64,000 bases of DNA from Pseudoalteromonas luteoviolacea NCIMB 1942 (GTDB taxonomy: Bacteria > Pseudomonadota > Gammaproteobacteria > Enterobacterales > Alteromonadaceae), in NCBI RefSeq assembly GCF_001625595.1, contig NZ_AUXT01000147.1, positions 1 through 64,000 on the forward strand, given 5' to 3'. A program made the translations under genes and the position numbers. Position 1 is the first letter of the stretch. Each line of letters opens with the position of its first letter. The notes under the pieces are model-generated. The model did not search any database. It had not been told where the DNA came from and saw nothing but the letters and a program-made list of their open reading frames with translations. Positions 8,131-18,059 of this stretch are shown in pieces.

Positions 8131-8818
8131 CTTGTTCCTTTATTTGTTTCAAGTCTAAATTATTTAAAATGGGGATTATATCTAAGAACCTATCGCAGAG
8201 GTACTCTGGATTCAACTGCTTTAAGTCAAAGCCCTGATTGTACCCATAAGTTAACGTGATCACTGGCATACCCGCATTTTGTGCTGCCAAAATATCGCTT
8301 TTGGAATCGCCGATCATTATCGCTTCTTGCACAGTTAAACCTAGCTCTTTACAGGCAGCATGTAGAAGCTCTGGATCTGGCTTTTTGTTTCCATCATCAC
8401 CACATACAATAACATCAAAATATGTGCCGATGTTAAGTTTTTGCAACAGCTGCAATGTAAAAGCTCTATTTTTATTTGTGACAATCGCTTTTGGCACACC
8501 TGACAGCTCTCTTAGTACGCTCTCAACGTCTTGATAAAGCTGAGCATATTCTCCAACGAGTGTATGGTAGTGGTGCTTAAACTGTTCCGTAGCTTGCTGT
8601 ATTAACACCTCAGACAGGTTAGGGTTCACTTCAAAGTCACAGCTCAACCCTCTCATCACAAGCTTATCAATACCATTACCTACCCAGTCTCTGACCTGAG
8701 CTTCCGATACAACAGGAAAAGCCACATCAGATAGGGCTAGGTTTAATGACCAGTGCATGTCTTGCACGCTGTCAACTAAGGTTCCATCTAAATCAAATAT
8801 AATACCCTTCAAACTCAT
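8123..8818 (-). CDS. gph: Phosphoglycolate phosphatase (HAD family)
   Basis: A 231-residue HAD hydrolase. Motif I is DLDGTLVDS (about residues 9-17), motif II VTNK, the KPDP lysine motif and motif IV GDSKSD are all present. It dephosphorylates 2-phosphoglycolate, a salvage step after DNA repair of 3'-phosphoglycolate ends. The place between rpe and trpS is the conserved gammaproteobacterial one and supports gph over other HAD phosphatases. The start overlaps the rpe stop (TAATG), so translation is probably coupled. Confidence 0.93.
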   Translation of the reverse strand: MSLKGIIFDLDGTLVDSVQDMHWSLNLALSDVAFPVVSEAQVRDWVGNGIDKLVMRGLSCDFEVNPNLSEVLIQQATEQFKHHYHTLVGEYAQLYQDVESVLRELSGVPKAIVTNKNRAFTLQLLQKLNIGTYFDVIVCGDDGNKKPDPELLHAACKELGLTVQEAIMIGDSKSDILAAQNAGMPVITLTYGYNQGFDLKQLNPEYLCDRFLDIIPILNNLDLKQIKEQDD

Positions 8819-9507
8819 TAGCGTACCTTTGACAACTCTTGACGCATGGCATCAATAACAGTTTTATAGTCAGGCTGATTAAATATTGCAGAACCCGCCA
8901 CAAACATATCAGCGCCAGCAGCCGCAATTTCAGCAATATTCTCCACCTTCACACCACCATCAACTTCTAAGCGGATTTTTCGACCCGATGCATCAATAAG
9001 CTCTCTGACTTGTTTCAATTTATCCAACGTATTTGGAATAAAACTTTGGCCACCAAACCCTGGGTTTACAGACATCAATAAAATTTGGTCAACTTTGTCC
9101 ATTACATAGTCAAGATAATGCAGCGGAGTAGCAGGGTTAAGCACCAAACCCGCTTCACAACCATGCTCTTTGATTAGCGCCAGACTGCGATCAACATGTT
9201 CGCTCGCCTCTGGGTGGAACGTGATGATATCAGCGCCCGCTTTAGCAAAACTCGGGATTAGCGAATCAACCGGTTTTATCATGAGGTGTACATCAATGGG
9301 GGCGGTAATGCCATAGCCTCTTAATGCTTCACAGATCATTGGACCAAAGGTAAGATTCGGCACGTAATGGTTGTCCATAACATCAAAGTGGACAACATCA
9401 GCTCCTGCATTAAGAACTCGCTCCACATCGCTGCCCAAGCGCGCAAAGTCTGCCGATAGAATAGATGGTGCAATTAAAAATTCAGGCTGTGAATTGGCTA
9501 AAGACAT
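8818..9507 (-). CDS. rpe: Ribulose-phosphate 3-epimerase
   Basis: A 229-residue TIM-barrel enzyme interconverting ribulose 5-phosphate and xylulose 5-phosphate in the pentose phosphate pathway. Conserved segments are [43 protein letters not shown] and EVDGGV, which include the metal-binding His and Asp residues. It is first of the rpe-gph-trpS group. In many relatives rpe directly follows dam; here two small plus-strand genes separate them, so rpe must have its own promoter in the 170 bases upstream. Confidence 0.96.
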   Translation of the reverse strand: MSLANSQPEFLIAPSILSADFARLGSDVERVLNAGADVVHFDVMDNHYVPNLTFGPMICEALRGYGITAPIDVHLMIKPVDSLIPSFAKAGADIITFHPEASEHVDRSLALIKEHGCEAGLVLNPATPLHYLDYVMDKVDQILLMSVNPGFGGQSFIPNTLDKLKQVRELIDASGRKIRLEVDGGVKVENIAEIAAAGADMFVAGSAIFNQPDYKTVIDAMRQELSKVR

Positions 9508-9679
9508 GGGACCCCCTTAAAGTAAAATGTCGACGCTACTTTAACCCAAATTGTGCTTAATTACACGGCTAACACCTGTTCAATTTGCCAGTAAATGACA
9601 GTAATCGTAGATAAAGCGATTGTTTAATAAACATCCATAGTGTACTATTTATAGATAGCTCATCGCTGAGGGGATAGTT

Positions 9680-9970
9680 ATGGCAACATGGCTTAAAACA
9701 CGGACGGTATTGTTTGCAGCTGCTGTAGTTTCAGTAGGTGTATTCTCAATTGGAAACGAAGAGATTGTGGTTACAAAGTACGAGCAATGTCAGTGCACCA
9801 ATTCTAATAATAATTACAATGTTCCGTACTGCAAACGTGAGGCGCACACAAGCTGGTTTGCTTGGTTAACTGGTGGTAGTAGTAATGCCCAATTCCACTA
9901 CCTCGACTTGTTGGAACTGTTGATCGGTTCTGATGACAAGCAAGACACTTCGTCGATTTCACAATTTTAA
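9680..9970 (+). CDS. Small exported or membrane-anchored protein, unknown
   Basis: A 96-residue protein I do not recognise. Residues 9-26 are hydrophobic (FAAAVVSVGVFSI) and could be a signal peptide or membrane anchor. The remainder is polar with CQC and YCK cysteines, an Asn-rich stretch (SNNNYN) and an aromatic HTSWFAWLTGG segment. Start ATG 9680 has a GGGG-type ribosome binding site 9 bases upstream. It is followed by a DUF2970 gene 27 bases downstream on the same strand, so the two may be co-expressed. The pair interrupts the usual dam-rpe arrangement. Confidence 0.65.
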   Translation: MATWLKTRTVLFAAAVVSVGVFSIGNEEIVVTKYEQCQCTNSNNNYNVPYCKREAHTSWFAWLTGGSSNAQFHYLDLLELLIGSDDKQDTSSISQF

Positions 9971-9997
9971 TGCTAAACGTAGCTTGGACGTAAAATA

Positions 9998-10186
9998 ATG
10001 ACTTTTATTAATCTCATTCAAAGCGTCCTTGCTGCTATGTTTGGCGTGCAAAGCGATAAAAAATATCAGTTTGATTTTCAGCAGGGTCGTTTCTGGCCGT
10101 ATGTAGTGGCTGGTACAATATTTGTTGTGCTCTTTGTTGTTTTTCTCATCACGCTTGTAAATGGCATAATTGCGCTAAGTGCTTAA
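9998..10186 (+). CDS. DUF2970-family small membrane protein
   Basis: A 62-residue protein. The N terminus (INLIQSVLAAMFGVQS) followed by a polar stretch and a single membrane helix (about 35-57) matches the DUF2970 pattern, common and uncharacterised in proteobacteria. TTGGACG upstream gives a weak ribosome binding site. Its stop lies only three bases before the end of the convergent dam gene. Function is unknown. Confidence 0.78.
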   Translation: MTFINLIQSVLAAMFGVQSDKKYQFDFQQGRFWPYVVAGTIFVVLFVVFLITLVNGIIALSA

Positions 10187-10189
10187 CCT

Positions 10190-11035
10190 CTAGCTAGAAC
10201 GCTTATCGGCATCATAGAGTGCCATCAACTCATTTACTTTGTTTCGACCATTCCCCTTCGGGCTAATCGTTCTTTTTACCTGGATCACATCCAAATTAGC
10301 TTGGCTATAGATTTTCCTTGTCCAAACCGTATCATGATTTGAAATCAACACAGGCTTATTACTTTTGAATGCCGCGGTTTCAGCAAGGTTTGCAAGTTCA
10401 GCCTGATCGTCCAAGTTAAAACCGCCTTTAGCATAGCTTGTAAAAGACGCCGTTTTACTCAAAGGCACATAAGGAGGATCGCAGTATATAACTGAGTTAT
10501 TGGGCAGCTTGCCAAATACCTGCTCATAACTTAAGCAAGTAAACGTGGCACTTTGCGCTTTTTCAGCAAAATAATAAAGTTCATTTTCTGGGAAATAGGG
10601 GCGCTTATATTTACCAAACGGCACATTAAAAATGCCCTTTAAATTATATCTGCAAAGGCCATTGTAACCATGACGATTCATGTACAAAAACAAGATTGCA
10701 CGCTCATAAACATCGACACATTCATTGAACTGCTTGCGATATTCATAGTAGGCATCAGGGCAATTATTTTGTTCGACAAATAACTTCTTTGCGTCACTAA
10801 TAAACTCTTCAGGTGCCCGCTGCAACTCTTTGTACAAATTGATCAAATCAGCATTGATATCATTCAAAACATAGCGTTTAAAGTTACTATTCAGAAATAC
10901 AGAGCCAGCACCCACAAATGGCTCAACCAACGTGTCAGCCTCAGGATTAGCACTACGTAATCGCTTAGTGATCTCTTCTACTAAGCTATATTTTCCGCCT
11001 GCCCATTTTAAAAAGGCTCTGGTCTTTTTCTGCAT
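10190..11035 (-). CDS. dam: DNA adenine methylase (GATC)
   Basis: A 281-residue N6-adenine methyltransferase of the alpha class. Motif I-like KWAGGKY and EPFVGAGSVF are near the N terminus and motif IV DPPY lies in IYCDPPYVPLS. It methylates GATC sites used in mismatch repair, replication timing and gene regulation. The neighbour damX, 46 bases upstream on the same strand, gives the conserved aroK-aroB-damX-dam order and makes an orphan Dam more likely than a restriction-linked enzyme. No restriction gene is nearby. Confidence 0.95.
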   Translation of the reverse strand: MQKKTRAFLKWAGGKYSLVEEITKRLRSANPEADTLVEPFVGAGSVFLNSNFKRYVLNDINADLINLYKELQRAPEEFISDAKKLFVEQNNCPDAYYEYRKQFNECVDVYERAILFLYMNRHGYNGLCRYNLKGIFNVPFGKYKRPYFPENELYYFAEKAQSATFTCLSYEQVFGKLPNNSVIYCDPPYVPLSKTASFTSYAKGGFNLDDQAELANLAETAAFKSNKPVLISNHDTVWTRKIYSQANLDVIQVKRTISPKGNGRNKVNELMALYDADKRSS

Positions 11036-11081
11036 GATCGATCTAATTACTCAAAAGTAGCGCGATTTTACACTATTTTTC

Positions 11082-12503
11082 TTATTGTGACTGTTGGATT
11101 TGCTGCTTTATTTGAGAGATACGTTTAAAAAATGGCTTTGCAGCTAACAAATCCCCTGATAGGTTTGCGCGCGCCGTTTTCGCATCTTCTAATTGACCGA
11201 ATGGGGCCAAAGTAACAAACCACCATGTTTTACCATTGCGCATTACTTCAGCCACTTTAAGGTTATCCTCGTTATACTTGGCAAGAAAATCATCCACCAC
11301 TTTTCTGTCCATCACAGCTAACAACTGAATACTCCATTCACTATCAGATCGGGTAACAAACCAAGCATTATCATTACCTAAGTTGGTTTTCGGTGGCGTC
11401 GCAACAAGCGGCTGCGTATTTACGGTGGTATCGTTCTGCTGTTGCGTCTGCAATTCACTAACAGGGTCTAATGTTGTTGGTGACGTATTTAGTGACTCAT
11501 CTGGCACAGTAACTTCTGCCATAACGGCTTCAACAGATGAGGTCATATCCTCTTTTTTAGACTCTTCTAAAGCATTTGGTGTCGCCAAAAGCGCCCCGAG
11601 TACCGCTGAGACTTGGGTGGGCTCAACCTGCTCCTCATCAATAATCGATACGGCAACGTCGTTATTGGGATCTTCGACGGCTACATCACTCAATACCAGT
11701 TCTGCTTCTAATACCGTAGGTTCAGACAGTACATTACTACTCTGCTGCTCAACCGCTTGACGTTGTTCAAGTAAGTTCATCAACTGTTTGTTATAAAGTG
11801 CAGCCATCAGACACAATACCAACACAACCGAAGACGCCGCAATAAAATAGTGTTTTTGCCTACTCTTCGTCGCCAGTGGTTGCCTAAGATCTAAGCTTTG
11901 ACTCTGTTTTGTCCATCCGAGTAAAACACTGGGGTTGCCGTGCGCCTCTGTCACAAATGTGCTAAATATCGGATCGTCTTCGGGTGGTAACTCTTTAAAA
12001 AACATTTTCATAAGTTGTTTCGACTCCGAAAATGTCAACGGCTCTAAGTGTATATCAAGCGCTCCAGGCAACATACCAGGACCTTGCGCTGTAACCAATA
12101 TATATAGAATACTGGGGGCCCTTGTCGCCAAGCTTTGTAGTTCAGCAATTAACTCATCACTGAGATGACGGGCACCATCGAGCACCCATAAACACGGCTC
12201 CGCAGGTTGCTCACTGTGCAAAACAAAAAAGTTTTCAGATAACGAGAGTTTTTGATCGACGATAGGCGAGCGGAACGTATGCTCCATTAATTGCCTTATA
12301 ACATCTATGTCTTTGCTTTGAGCTGAGAGTTGAATAAACGCTTTTGAAAAGTCTTCGTACTTATCTGTTATAAAGCTTTCAGCTAAATAACTTTTGCCTA
12401 AACCTGAGTTACCAACCAAGCATATTAAGCTTTGGCCGTACTCGAATTGCATCGCAACTCGGTCTACCAAGGCAGCTCGGCTTGGTAATATTTGAGACTG
12501 CAT
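11082..12503 (-). CDS. damX: Cell-division protein DamX (AAA + SPOR)
   Basis: A 473-residue bitopic membrane protein. The N-terminal half is an ExeA-like ATPase domain with Walker A GNSGLGKS at 31-38 and a Walker B-like LWVLDGA at about 105-111. One membrane helix is at 219-237. An acidic, low-complexity periplasmic linker follows, then a SPOR domain at about 385-465, which in this family binds denuded septal peptidoglycan. It directs the protein to the division site. The aroB stop and the damX start share position 12503, and dam follows, as in E. coli. Confidence 0.9.
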   Translation of the reverse strand: MQSQILPSRAALVDRVAMQFEYGQSLICLVGNSGLGKSYLAESFITDKYEDFSKAFIQLSAQSKDIDVIRQLMEHTFRSPIVDQKLSLSENFFVLHSEQPAEPCLWVLDGARHLSDELIAELQSLATRAPSILYILVTAQGPGMLPGALDIHLEPLTFSESKQLMKMFFKELPPEDDPIFSTFVTEAHGNPSVLLGWTKQSQSLDLRQPLATKSRQKHYFIAASSVVLVLCLMAALYNKQLMNLLEQRQAVEQQSSNVLSEPTVLEAELVLSDVAVEDPNNDVAVSIIDEEQVEPTQVSAVLGALLATPNALEESKKEDMTSSVEAVMAEVTVPDESLNTSPTTLDPVSELQTQQQNDTTVNTQPLVATPPKTNLGNDNAWFVTRSDSEWSIQLLAVMDRKVVDDFLAKYNEDNLKVAEVMRNGKTWWFVTLAPFGQLEDAKTARANLSGDLLAAKPFFKRISQIKQQIQQSQ

Positions 12504-13573
12504 TACTGCCCTATTAAATTACCTACACTTTCATCTGAAACATCATCCACCAAAGCGCATACCCCAACAGCAGTGGGTACGATAAAGCGAATTTTACCGC
12601 GTTTATTCTTTTTATCTTTACGCATATGATGGATAAATTGCTCAGATGTCATGTCGCTTGGTGGAGCAATAGGCAAGTTATACTGAGATAACAGTGAACG
12701 CACACGCTCAACTTCCTGCTCGGTGATATCACCTCGCTGTTGACCAAGCTCCATCGCCAATACAATCCCAGCAGCAACCGCTTCACCGTGTAACCAATTA
12801 CCATAACCCATTTGTGCCTCGATAGCGTGGCCAAATGTATGCCCTAGGTTGAGCAAAGCCCTCAGTCCAGCTTCTTTCTCATCTTTCGCGACAATTTCTG
12901 CTTTAATCTCACAACAACGGTAAATGACTTGATTTAAAGTCTGCGTTTCCAGTGTTGTCAGTTGCTCAGATGCTTTTTCTAATAAGGCTAAGAACTCAGC
13001 GTCATATATAAGCCCATACTTAATCACTTCAGCCATACCTGCTGCAAATTCACGAGAAGGCAATGAACGCAAAGTGTCAGTATCAATAAAAACAGCTTTT
13101 GGTTGGTAAAAAGCCCCAATCATATTCTTCCCAAGAGGGTGATTGACAGCTGTCTTACCGCCCACTGAAGAATCAACTTGAGATAGTAATGTTGTTGGGA
13201 TTTGGATAAAAGGCACACCGCGCTGATACGCCGAAGCCACAAACCCTGTTAAATCACCAATAACTCCACCACCCAAAGCTATGAGGCAAGTATCACGACC
13301 ACAATTGTGCTCCAATAAAAAACCACAGATTTTTTCAAACCATTCTAAGGTTTTAAATTGTTCACCATCTGGAATAATGAAGTGAAGAGGAGAAAGATCA
13401 TTTAACTGTTCTTGTAACGCAGTTAAATAAAGAGGCGCAATGGTTTCATTACTAATAATAACAGGACGACTACTACCTAAGTACTCTCGAAGTCGCCCAC
13501 GTTCGGACAATAGATCCTGACCAATATAGATGGGATAGCTACGCTCGTTCAAATCCACATTTAATTCAAGCAT
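12503..13573 (-). CDS. aroB: 3-dehydroquinate synthase
   Basis: A 356-residue NAD- and metal-dependent enzyme making 3-dehydroquinate from DAHP in the shikimate pathway. The GGGVIGD segment, PTTLLSQVDSSVGGKTAVN, and metal-ligand regions LNLGHTFGHAIE and WLHGEAV are intact. The reading frame opens with GTG-GTG-ATG; I take the ATG at 13573 because AGGAGG then lies 8 bases upstream. It follows aroK by 26 bases and precedes damX, the standard arrangement. Confidence 0.96.
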   Translation of the reverse strand: MLELNVDLNERSYPIYIGQDLLSERGRLREYLGSSRPVIISNETIAPLYLTALQEQLNDLSPLHFIIPDGEQFKTLEWFEKICGFLLEHNCGRDTCLIALGGGVIGDLTGFVASAYQRGVPFIQIPTTLLSQVDSSVGGKTAVNHPLGKNMIGAFYQPKAVFIDTDTLRSLPSREFAAGMAEVIKYGLIYDAEFLALLEKASEQLTTLETQTLNQVIYRCCEIKAEIVAKDEKEAGLRALLNLGHTFGHAIEAQMGYGNWLHGEAVAAGIVLAMELGQQRGDITEQEVERVRSLLSQYNLPIAPPSDMTSEQFIHHMRKDKKNKRGKIRFIVPTAVGVCALVDDVSDESVGNLIGQ

Positions 13574-13599
13574 CACCACTCCCTCCTTTTTATTGGTTA

Positions 13600-14118
13600 T
13601 TAGAAATCTAGTTTGTCGATAATTTGATTCGCAACCACTTTAGCACTTTGTTCATCGGTGCGTACAACGATATCTGCAACTTCGCTATACAAATGATTAC
13701 GCTTCTCTGCTAAATCTTCTAAAATCTTTCTTGAGTCTTCACCTGTTTGCAACAGAGGTCGGCGCTTATCTCGCTGTGTTCGAGCCACTTGTTTTTCAAT
13801 TGGCGTTTCTAAATACACGACTATCCCACGAGCTGACAGTTTATTACGCACTTCTTTGCTGATCACAGAACCACCGCCTGTCGCCAGAACAATGCCCTGC
13901 TTTTCAGTAAGATCTGAAATCACAGTTTCTTCACGCTTACGGAATCCTTCTTCGCCTTCAATATCGAAAACCCAAGCAATATCAGCACCAGTGCGGCGCT
14001 CAATTTCTTGATCCGAATCGAAAAACTCAAGGTGTAACTGATCGGCAATGTGACGACCAATTGTGCTTTTACCAGCCCCCATGGGGCCTACTAGAAATAT
14101 ATTACGTTTCTCAGCCAT
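13600..14118 (-). CDS. aroK: Shikimate kinase I
   Basis: A 172-residue P-loop kinase that phosphorylates shikimate. Walker A is GPMGAGKST at 11-19; the shikimate-binding DSDQEIERR and GGGSV (about residues 80-84) motifs are present, as is the lid region RDKRRPLL. It heads the aroK-aroB-damX-dam string and lies about 150 bases after pilQ, from which it is separated by a terminator-like hairpin. Confidence 0.97.
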   Translation of the reverse strand: MAEKRNIFLVGPMGAGKSTIGRHIADQLHLEFFDSDQEIERRTGADIAWVFDIEGEEGFRKREETVISDLTEKQGIVLATGGGSVISKEVRNKLSARGIVVYLETPIEKQVARTQRDKRRPLLQTGEDSRKILEDLAEKRNHLYSEVADIVVRTDEQSAKVVANQIIDKLDF

Positions 14119-14156
14119 ATCTATTTAGTACAAACGAACTCTAAAATTTGAAATAA

Positions 14157-14198
14157 AACCCCGCCTAACGACCTGGCCCCAAAATTAAGGAGGGGATT
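14157..14198 (-). terminator. Terminator-like hairpin after pilQ
   Basis: On the minus strand, AATCCCC-TCCTTAA can pair with TTAGGC-GGGG with small mismatches, followed by TTTTATTT. It would separate the pil operon from aroK. Confidence 0.6.
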
Positions 14199-14269
14199 AT
14201 CTCAGTATTTCATTCAAAATTTCAAGTCAAAAGGCGCAAATTCCACCTTTATTTGTTAATTTCTCGCCA

Positions 14270-16303
14270 TTACAAATTATCATTCATAATTCTGGGTGTG
14301 ACAAAAATCAATAACTCTCTCTTTTCATTGATTTCTTTCGTGTTTCTAAAAAACATGCCTAAATAAGGCACGTCACCCAATAATGGAACTTTACTTACTG
14401 CATTGGTTGTTTCTTGCTGATATATACCACCAAGTACAACCGTTTGCCCATTATCGACTAATACTTGTGTCTGTATTTGTTGGGTGTTTATTGCCACCGC
14501 AGGGCCACTTGCGGTTTGTACTGTATCACCTCGTGTATCTTGGGTGATAATTAAATCCAAAATTATTTTGTTATCCGGCGTAATTTGAGGTGTCACCTCA
14601 AGACTCAAAACCGCTTTTTTAAATTCAACCGATGCAGCGCCGCTCGAAGTTGCCTCAACGAATGGTATCTCTGTACCTTGCTCTATCCGCGCAGTTTTTT
14701 GGTTTGCAGTAGTAATACTCGGCGTCGCGATAATTTCGCCTTTATTTTCCTGCTCTAGCGCAGTCAACTCTAGATCAATTAATGTCCCATCAGAGAGTTT
14801 TGCGATATGCATACCAATACTGGCTGCCGTACCTTGCACCGGCAAGTTAACATTTAACCTGTCAGATAACTGCGGAATAGTGCCGTTTGATAACAACTCA
14901 GTCGCCGTTAAATTACCAGAAATCGCATCAGTCCCTTGCTGATCACTAAAACCCCAGCGGATCCCTAGGTCTTCTTGTACATTATCCGTCACCGTTACCA
15001 TACGAGACTCGATACGCACTTGCTTAACTGGTACGTCAAGCTTTTCTACCATACGGCGCACATTTTCAATACTGCGTGCGGTATCCTTAATCAATAACGT
15101 GTTGGTACGGACATCAACAGACACGCTACCGCGTAAGCTAATGATAGAATTAACATCCGTTTTCAACAAATCTGAAAACTCTTGCGCTTTTGCATAGTTG
15201 AGTTGAATATACTCAGTATAGAGTGGCTCTAACTCTTCCACTTGCTTTCTAGCTTGCAACTCTTTTGCTTCACGCGCACTAAGCTCTTCTGAAGGCGCTA
15301 CCATTAGAATAGAGCCTTCCATTCTTTTATCCAGTCCTTTGACTCGTAAAACTACATCTAATGCCTGATCCCACGGTACGCCGTCTAGACGCAGAGTGAT
15401 ATTGCCCGACACCGAATCACTCGTAACCAAATTAAAGTTATTAGTATCTGCGATTATCTGTAATACCGAACGCACCGGGATATCCTGGAAGTTTAGCGTA
15501 ATTGGCTGTCCTTGATATGACTTCTCACCACCAAAACTGAATTCGTTTGTATCTTTTTCAACCGTCAGGGTAAAAATATTTTCTAATTGCTGATAGTTAA
15601 ACTTAAATGCTGAGTTTGGTTCGATAACAATACGAGTTTTATTATCTTCTCTAAATGTTTCAATTTTACTAACAACCGTCCCAAAATCTGTGACATCCAA
15701 CTCATATAAATGATCATCAGCAATACTGATATGATGAAAATCAGCAATAATCTTGTCACCAATTTTCTGTACATCAATGGCGCTTTGAGACGTGTTCAAA
15801 AAAGCGAGGATTTGCGCAGCGCCCTTATCTGTTCTTTTAAAATCGATACTTTGAATGCCATTGATATATTGATTGGTTAAATTTGAAGCTGCTGAATCAG
15901 GGATCGGTTGGTCAGAAATCTGAAGATAGACCAAGTTATTTTTGACCGTTGTCTTATATAACTTTAGCGCCTCCAGAGCTATGCTAATCTTAAAGCCCCC
16001 CTCTTCCATGTAACTATTTATCGATTTAATGCCCGCTTTATTAATGGCCAATTGTTTCAGGCTCTCTTCAAATTCAGCGTCAGAAAAAAATAACTCCAAT
16101 CTGGCAGGGTCGCTAAGCACCTGTACTTTAGGTTCAATATCAAGCTGCTCGTCAAATACCAATTGCAGTTCAGTTTCTCCAGAAGGAACTGGGTTGTATC
16201 GAATATCGTACAACATAGGGATTGCATGAGAGAGCATTGAAGCTCCTAGCAGTGCTCCACCGATAAGCGTTTTCGCAAAGCTATTCGCTAGATTGCGCGT
16301 CAT
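14270..16303 (-). CDS. pilQ: Type IV pilus secretin PilQ
   Basis: About 677 residues with a signal peptide ending near SHA. One or two N-terminal AMIN domains (about 30-260) bind peptidoglycan; then STN/N0 and N1 domains (about 265-440) and a C-terminal secretin domain with VPLLGDVPYLGMFF near the end. It forms the outer-membrane gate of type IV pili. The second ATG (16303) is preferred over 16309, since GGTGA is then 7 bases upstream. It ends the pilMNOPQ operon. Confidence 0.95.
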   Translation of the reverse strand: MTRNLANSFAKTLIGGALLGASMLSHAIPMLYDIRYNPVPSGETELQLVFDEQLDIEPKVQVLSDPARLELFFSDAEFEESLKQLAINKAGIKSINSYMEEGGFKISIALEALKLYKTTVKNNLVYLQISDQPIPDSAASNLTNQYINGIQSIDFKRTDKGAAQILAFLNTSQSAIDVQKIGDKIIADFHHISIADDHLYELDVTDFGTVVSKIETFREDNKTRIVIEPNSAFKFNYQQLENIFTLTVEKDTNEFSFGGEKSYQGQPITLNFQDIPVRSVLQIIADTNNFNLVTSDSVSGNITLRLDGVPWDQALDVVLRVKGLDKRMEGSILMVAPSEELSAREAKELQARKQVEELEPLYTEYIQLNYAKAQEFSDLLKTDVNSIISLRGSVSVDVRTNTLLIKDTARSIENVRRMVEKLDVPVKQVRIESRMVTVTDNVQEDLGIRWGFSDQQGTDAISGNLTATELLSNGTIPQLSDRLNVNLPVQGTAASIGMHIAKLSDGTLIDLELTALEQENKGEIIATPSITTANQKTARIEQGTEIPFVEATSSGAASVEFKKAVLSLEVTPQITPDNKIILDLIITQDTRGDTVQTASGPAVAINTQQIQTQVLVDNGQTVVLGGIYQQETTNAVSKVPLLGDVPYLGMFFRNTKEINEKRELLIFVTPRIMNDNL

Positions 16304-16321
16304 AGTCATTTCACCTTTTTA

Positions 16322-16858
16322 TTATTCGCTCGCGCCAATTTCATCAGCTTCTGGCATTTCTATCGTAGTTAGACGCTCTTTCCAACAGCCTGAGCCATCA
16401 GGAATAAGCTCCATCAACTCAACTCTATCGGAAAAGACACCAACAACTTCTCCATGATAAAGCCCCATGTATTGTCCTTCTTTAATTCTGTAAAGACCTT
16501 GATCCGCAGCTTTAATCAAAGCCCATGTCGACGCATTTGTTGAGATAATTCCCTTCATCACTAGGTTATCCAATGGAAACTTTTCCAGTGGATCTCTGGT
16601 TCTTTCTGGGTCAGGGTGCAAACAGTTTTTTATCTGTACCAGCCGACTTTCTATCACTTCAGGCTCAGGCGCAACAAATGGGCTGCGCAATTCGAAAGCC
16701 TGATAAGCAAAGTGTTCAAAATTCATCATTTCAGGAATAGGTTCAATATAAGGCGTTGCGCTGGCCTGAACTTTGTCGATGTATTCTTTTTGCTTGGCGG
16801 TGTCGTCGTTGCACCCTGCTAATAATACTAACATGAATGCAGGCGTCAGCCATTTCAT
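16322..16858 (-). CDS. pilP: Type IV pilus lipoprotein PilP
   Basis: A 178-residue lipoprotein with lipobox LLAGC (Cys15). The periplasmic part has the PilP pattern LDNLVMKGIIS and IKEGQYMGLYHGEVVGV, the domain that joins the PilNO inner-membrane complex to secretin PilQ. Its ATG overlaps the end of pilO by 4 bases and pilQ follows after about 20 bases. Confidence 0.95.
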   Translation of the reverse strand: MKWLTPAFMLVLLAGCNDDTAKQKEYIDKVQASATPYIEPIPEMMNFEHFAYQAFELRSPFVAPEPEVIESRLVQIKNCLHPDPERTRDPLEKFPLDNLVMKGIISTNASTWALIKAADQGLYRIKEGQYMGLYHGEVVGVFSDRVELMELIPDGSGCWKERLTTIEMPEADEIGASE

Positions 16859-17460
16859 TGACTTTCCCCTTGTTCATATCGGTATGTTTTCGCAACCACG
16901 CCAAAAATCAATGCGTTGTTACCTGCATTTTCGATCCTAAAGTCATGCAAACTCACTATTCGTGGAAGTTGCGCCACTTTACTTACAAATTCGCCAAACT
17001 CGTGATAACTCCCCACGACTTCAAGGTTGATAGGCAGTTCAGTGTAAAACTCTTTTTTGACTTCGGGTAGCCATCCAATTTTAAGAAATGTCAGCCCACT
17101 AGACGTGCCAACATACGTTAAATCATCAAGTAATCCTGGTGTTTCATTAGATGTTGGTAACTTGCGTAGCAGCTGAGAAAACTGCTCTTCCATATCAGCC
17201 ATTTGTTGCCGATATAACTCTAAGTTATTCGAACGCCCATATTTAATGCGATAGCTTTTACGTAATTCTTCCTCTTTTCGTACAGCCCCTTCGTACCTAT
17301 CAATGGAAGCAGAAACCAGCATAGTGTAGCCTACGATAAGCATAATGAGCACAACCAAAGCGCAGCATAAAGCCTTAACTGGTAACGGCCACTCGCCGAT
17401 GTTATCTAACTCAATCTCGTTCCAATCTATCTCTTGTAAAGCTTTTACATCCAATTTCAT
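16855..17460 (-). CDS. pilO: Type IV pilus alignment-complex protein PilO
   Basis: About 201 residues. A short cytoplasmic N terminus (ELDNIGEWPLPVK) leads to one membrane helix, a coiled coil, and a ferredoxin-like periplasmic domain. The longer in-frame start at 17493 adds an atypical segment overlapping pilN; the ATG at 17460 gives the usual PilO N terminus with GGAG 12 bases upstream. It forms a heterodimer with PilN. Confidence 0.92.
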   Translation of the reverse strand: MKLDVKALQEIDWNEIELDNIGEWPLPVKALCCALVVLIMLIVGYTMLVSASIDRYEGAVRKEEELRKSYRIKYGRSNNLELYRQQMADMEEQFSQLLRKLPTSNETPGLLDDLTYVGTSSGLTFLKIGWLPEVKKEFYTELPINLEVVGSYHEFGEFVSKVAQLPRIVSLHDFRIENAGNNALIFGVVAKTYRYEQGESQ

Positions 17461-17489
17461 GTAGCAGGTACTCCAGACTGCGTGCCATC

Positions 17490-18059
17490 TCATTCTTGAC
17501 GTTCTTGTTCCATCTGTTCGAATGATTTAACGTAAAAGTGCATCATAAAATCACTCAACAACCTATCATCATTGCTCCCTGCAACTATCCCTTGGATCAC
17601 AGGTCGTTCTAATAAATAGGATGATTCAACCGCTCTCAACATCTGTGACAAACGATTATTAGATTCACTCCGCCCTATCACCTTAATCATGTCGCCTGTG
17701 CGCTCTAAGCTAGTTAAATACACACCAGCTGGCACAACTCTGGCCACTTCATCAATAATTTGCGTGCCCAAATTGCGATTGCTTTGTAATACTTCAATTA
17801 AGCGAATACGTCTTTGCAGATTTTCTTTTTGTTTATTCAAGCCTTCGATCTCGCCAATGCGCTTGTCTAACTTTACAATCTCGCCTTGCAAATATCGATT
17901 TTTAATCTCCTGCCCCTGTCGCAATCCGTCATAAAAAGTACCCATTAGGTACATGAATGCCAAACTACTCGCAACAATCACTGCCAAAATGGTTAGGAAC
18001 TTTTGCTGAGATGCTTGACGCTGCTGTTCACGCCAAGGCAGTAGATTTATATGTGGCAT
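17490..18059 (-). CDS. pilN: Type IV pilus assembly protein PilN
   Basis: A 189-residue inner-membrane protein. The N-terminal MPHINLLPWRE is the conserved PilM-binding INLLP motif; a membrane helix at about 22-41, a coiled coil and a periplasmic domain follow. It overlaps the end of pilM by 13 bases, so translation is probably coupled. Confidence 0.96.
   Translation of the reverse strand: MPHINLLPWREQQRQASQQKFLTILAVIVASSLAFMYLMGTFYDGLRQGQEIKNRYLQGEIVKLDKRIGEIEGLNKQKENLQRRIRLIEVLQSNRNLGTQIIDEVARVVPAGVYLTSLERTGDMIKVIGRSESNNRLSQMLRAVESSYLLERPVIQGIVAGSNDDRLLSDFMMHFYVKSFEQMEQERQE

Noticed and set aside
11383..11760. Plus-strand frame of 125 codons, Ser/Thr/Cys-rich
   Set aside because: It is antisense to the low-complexity linker of damX; repeat bias explains it.
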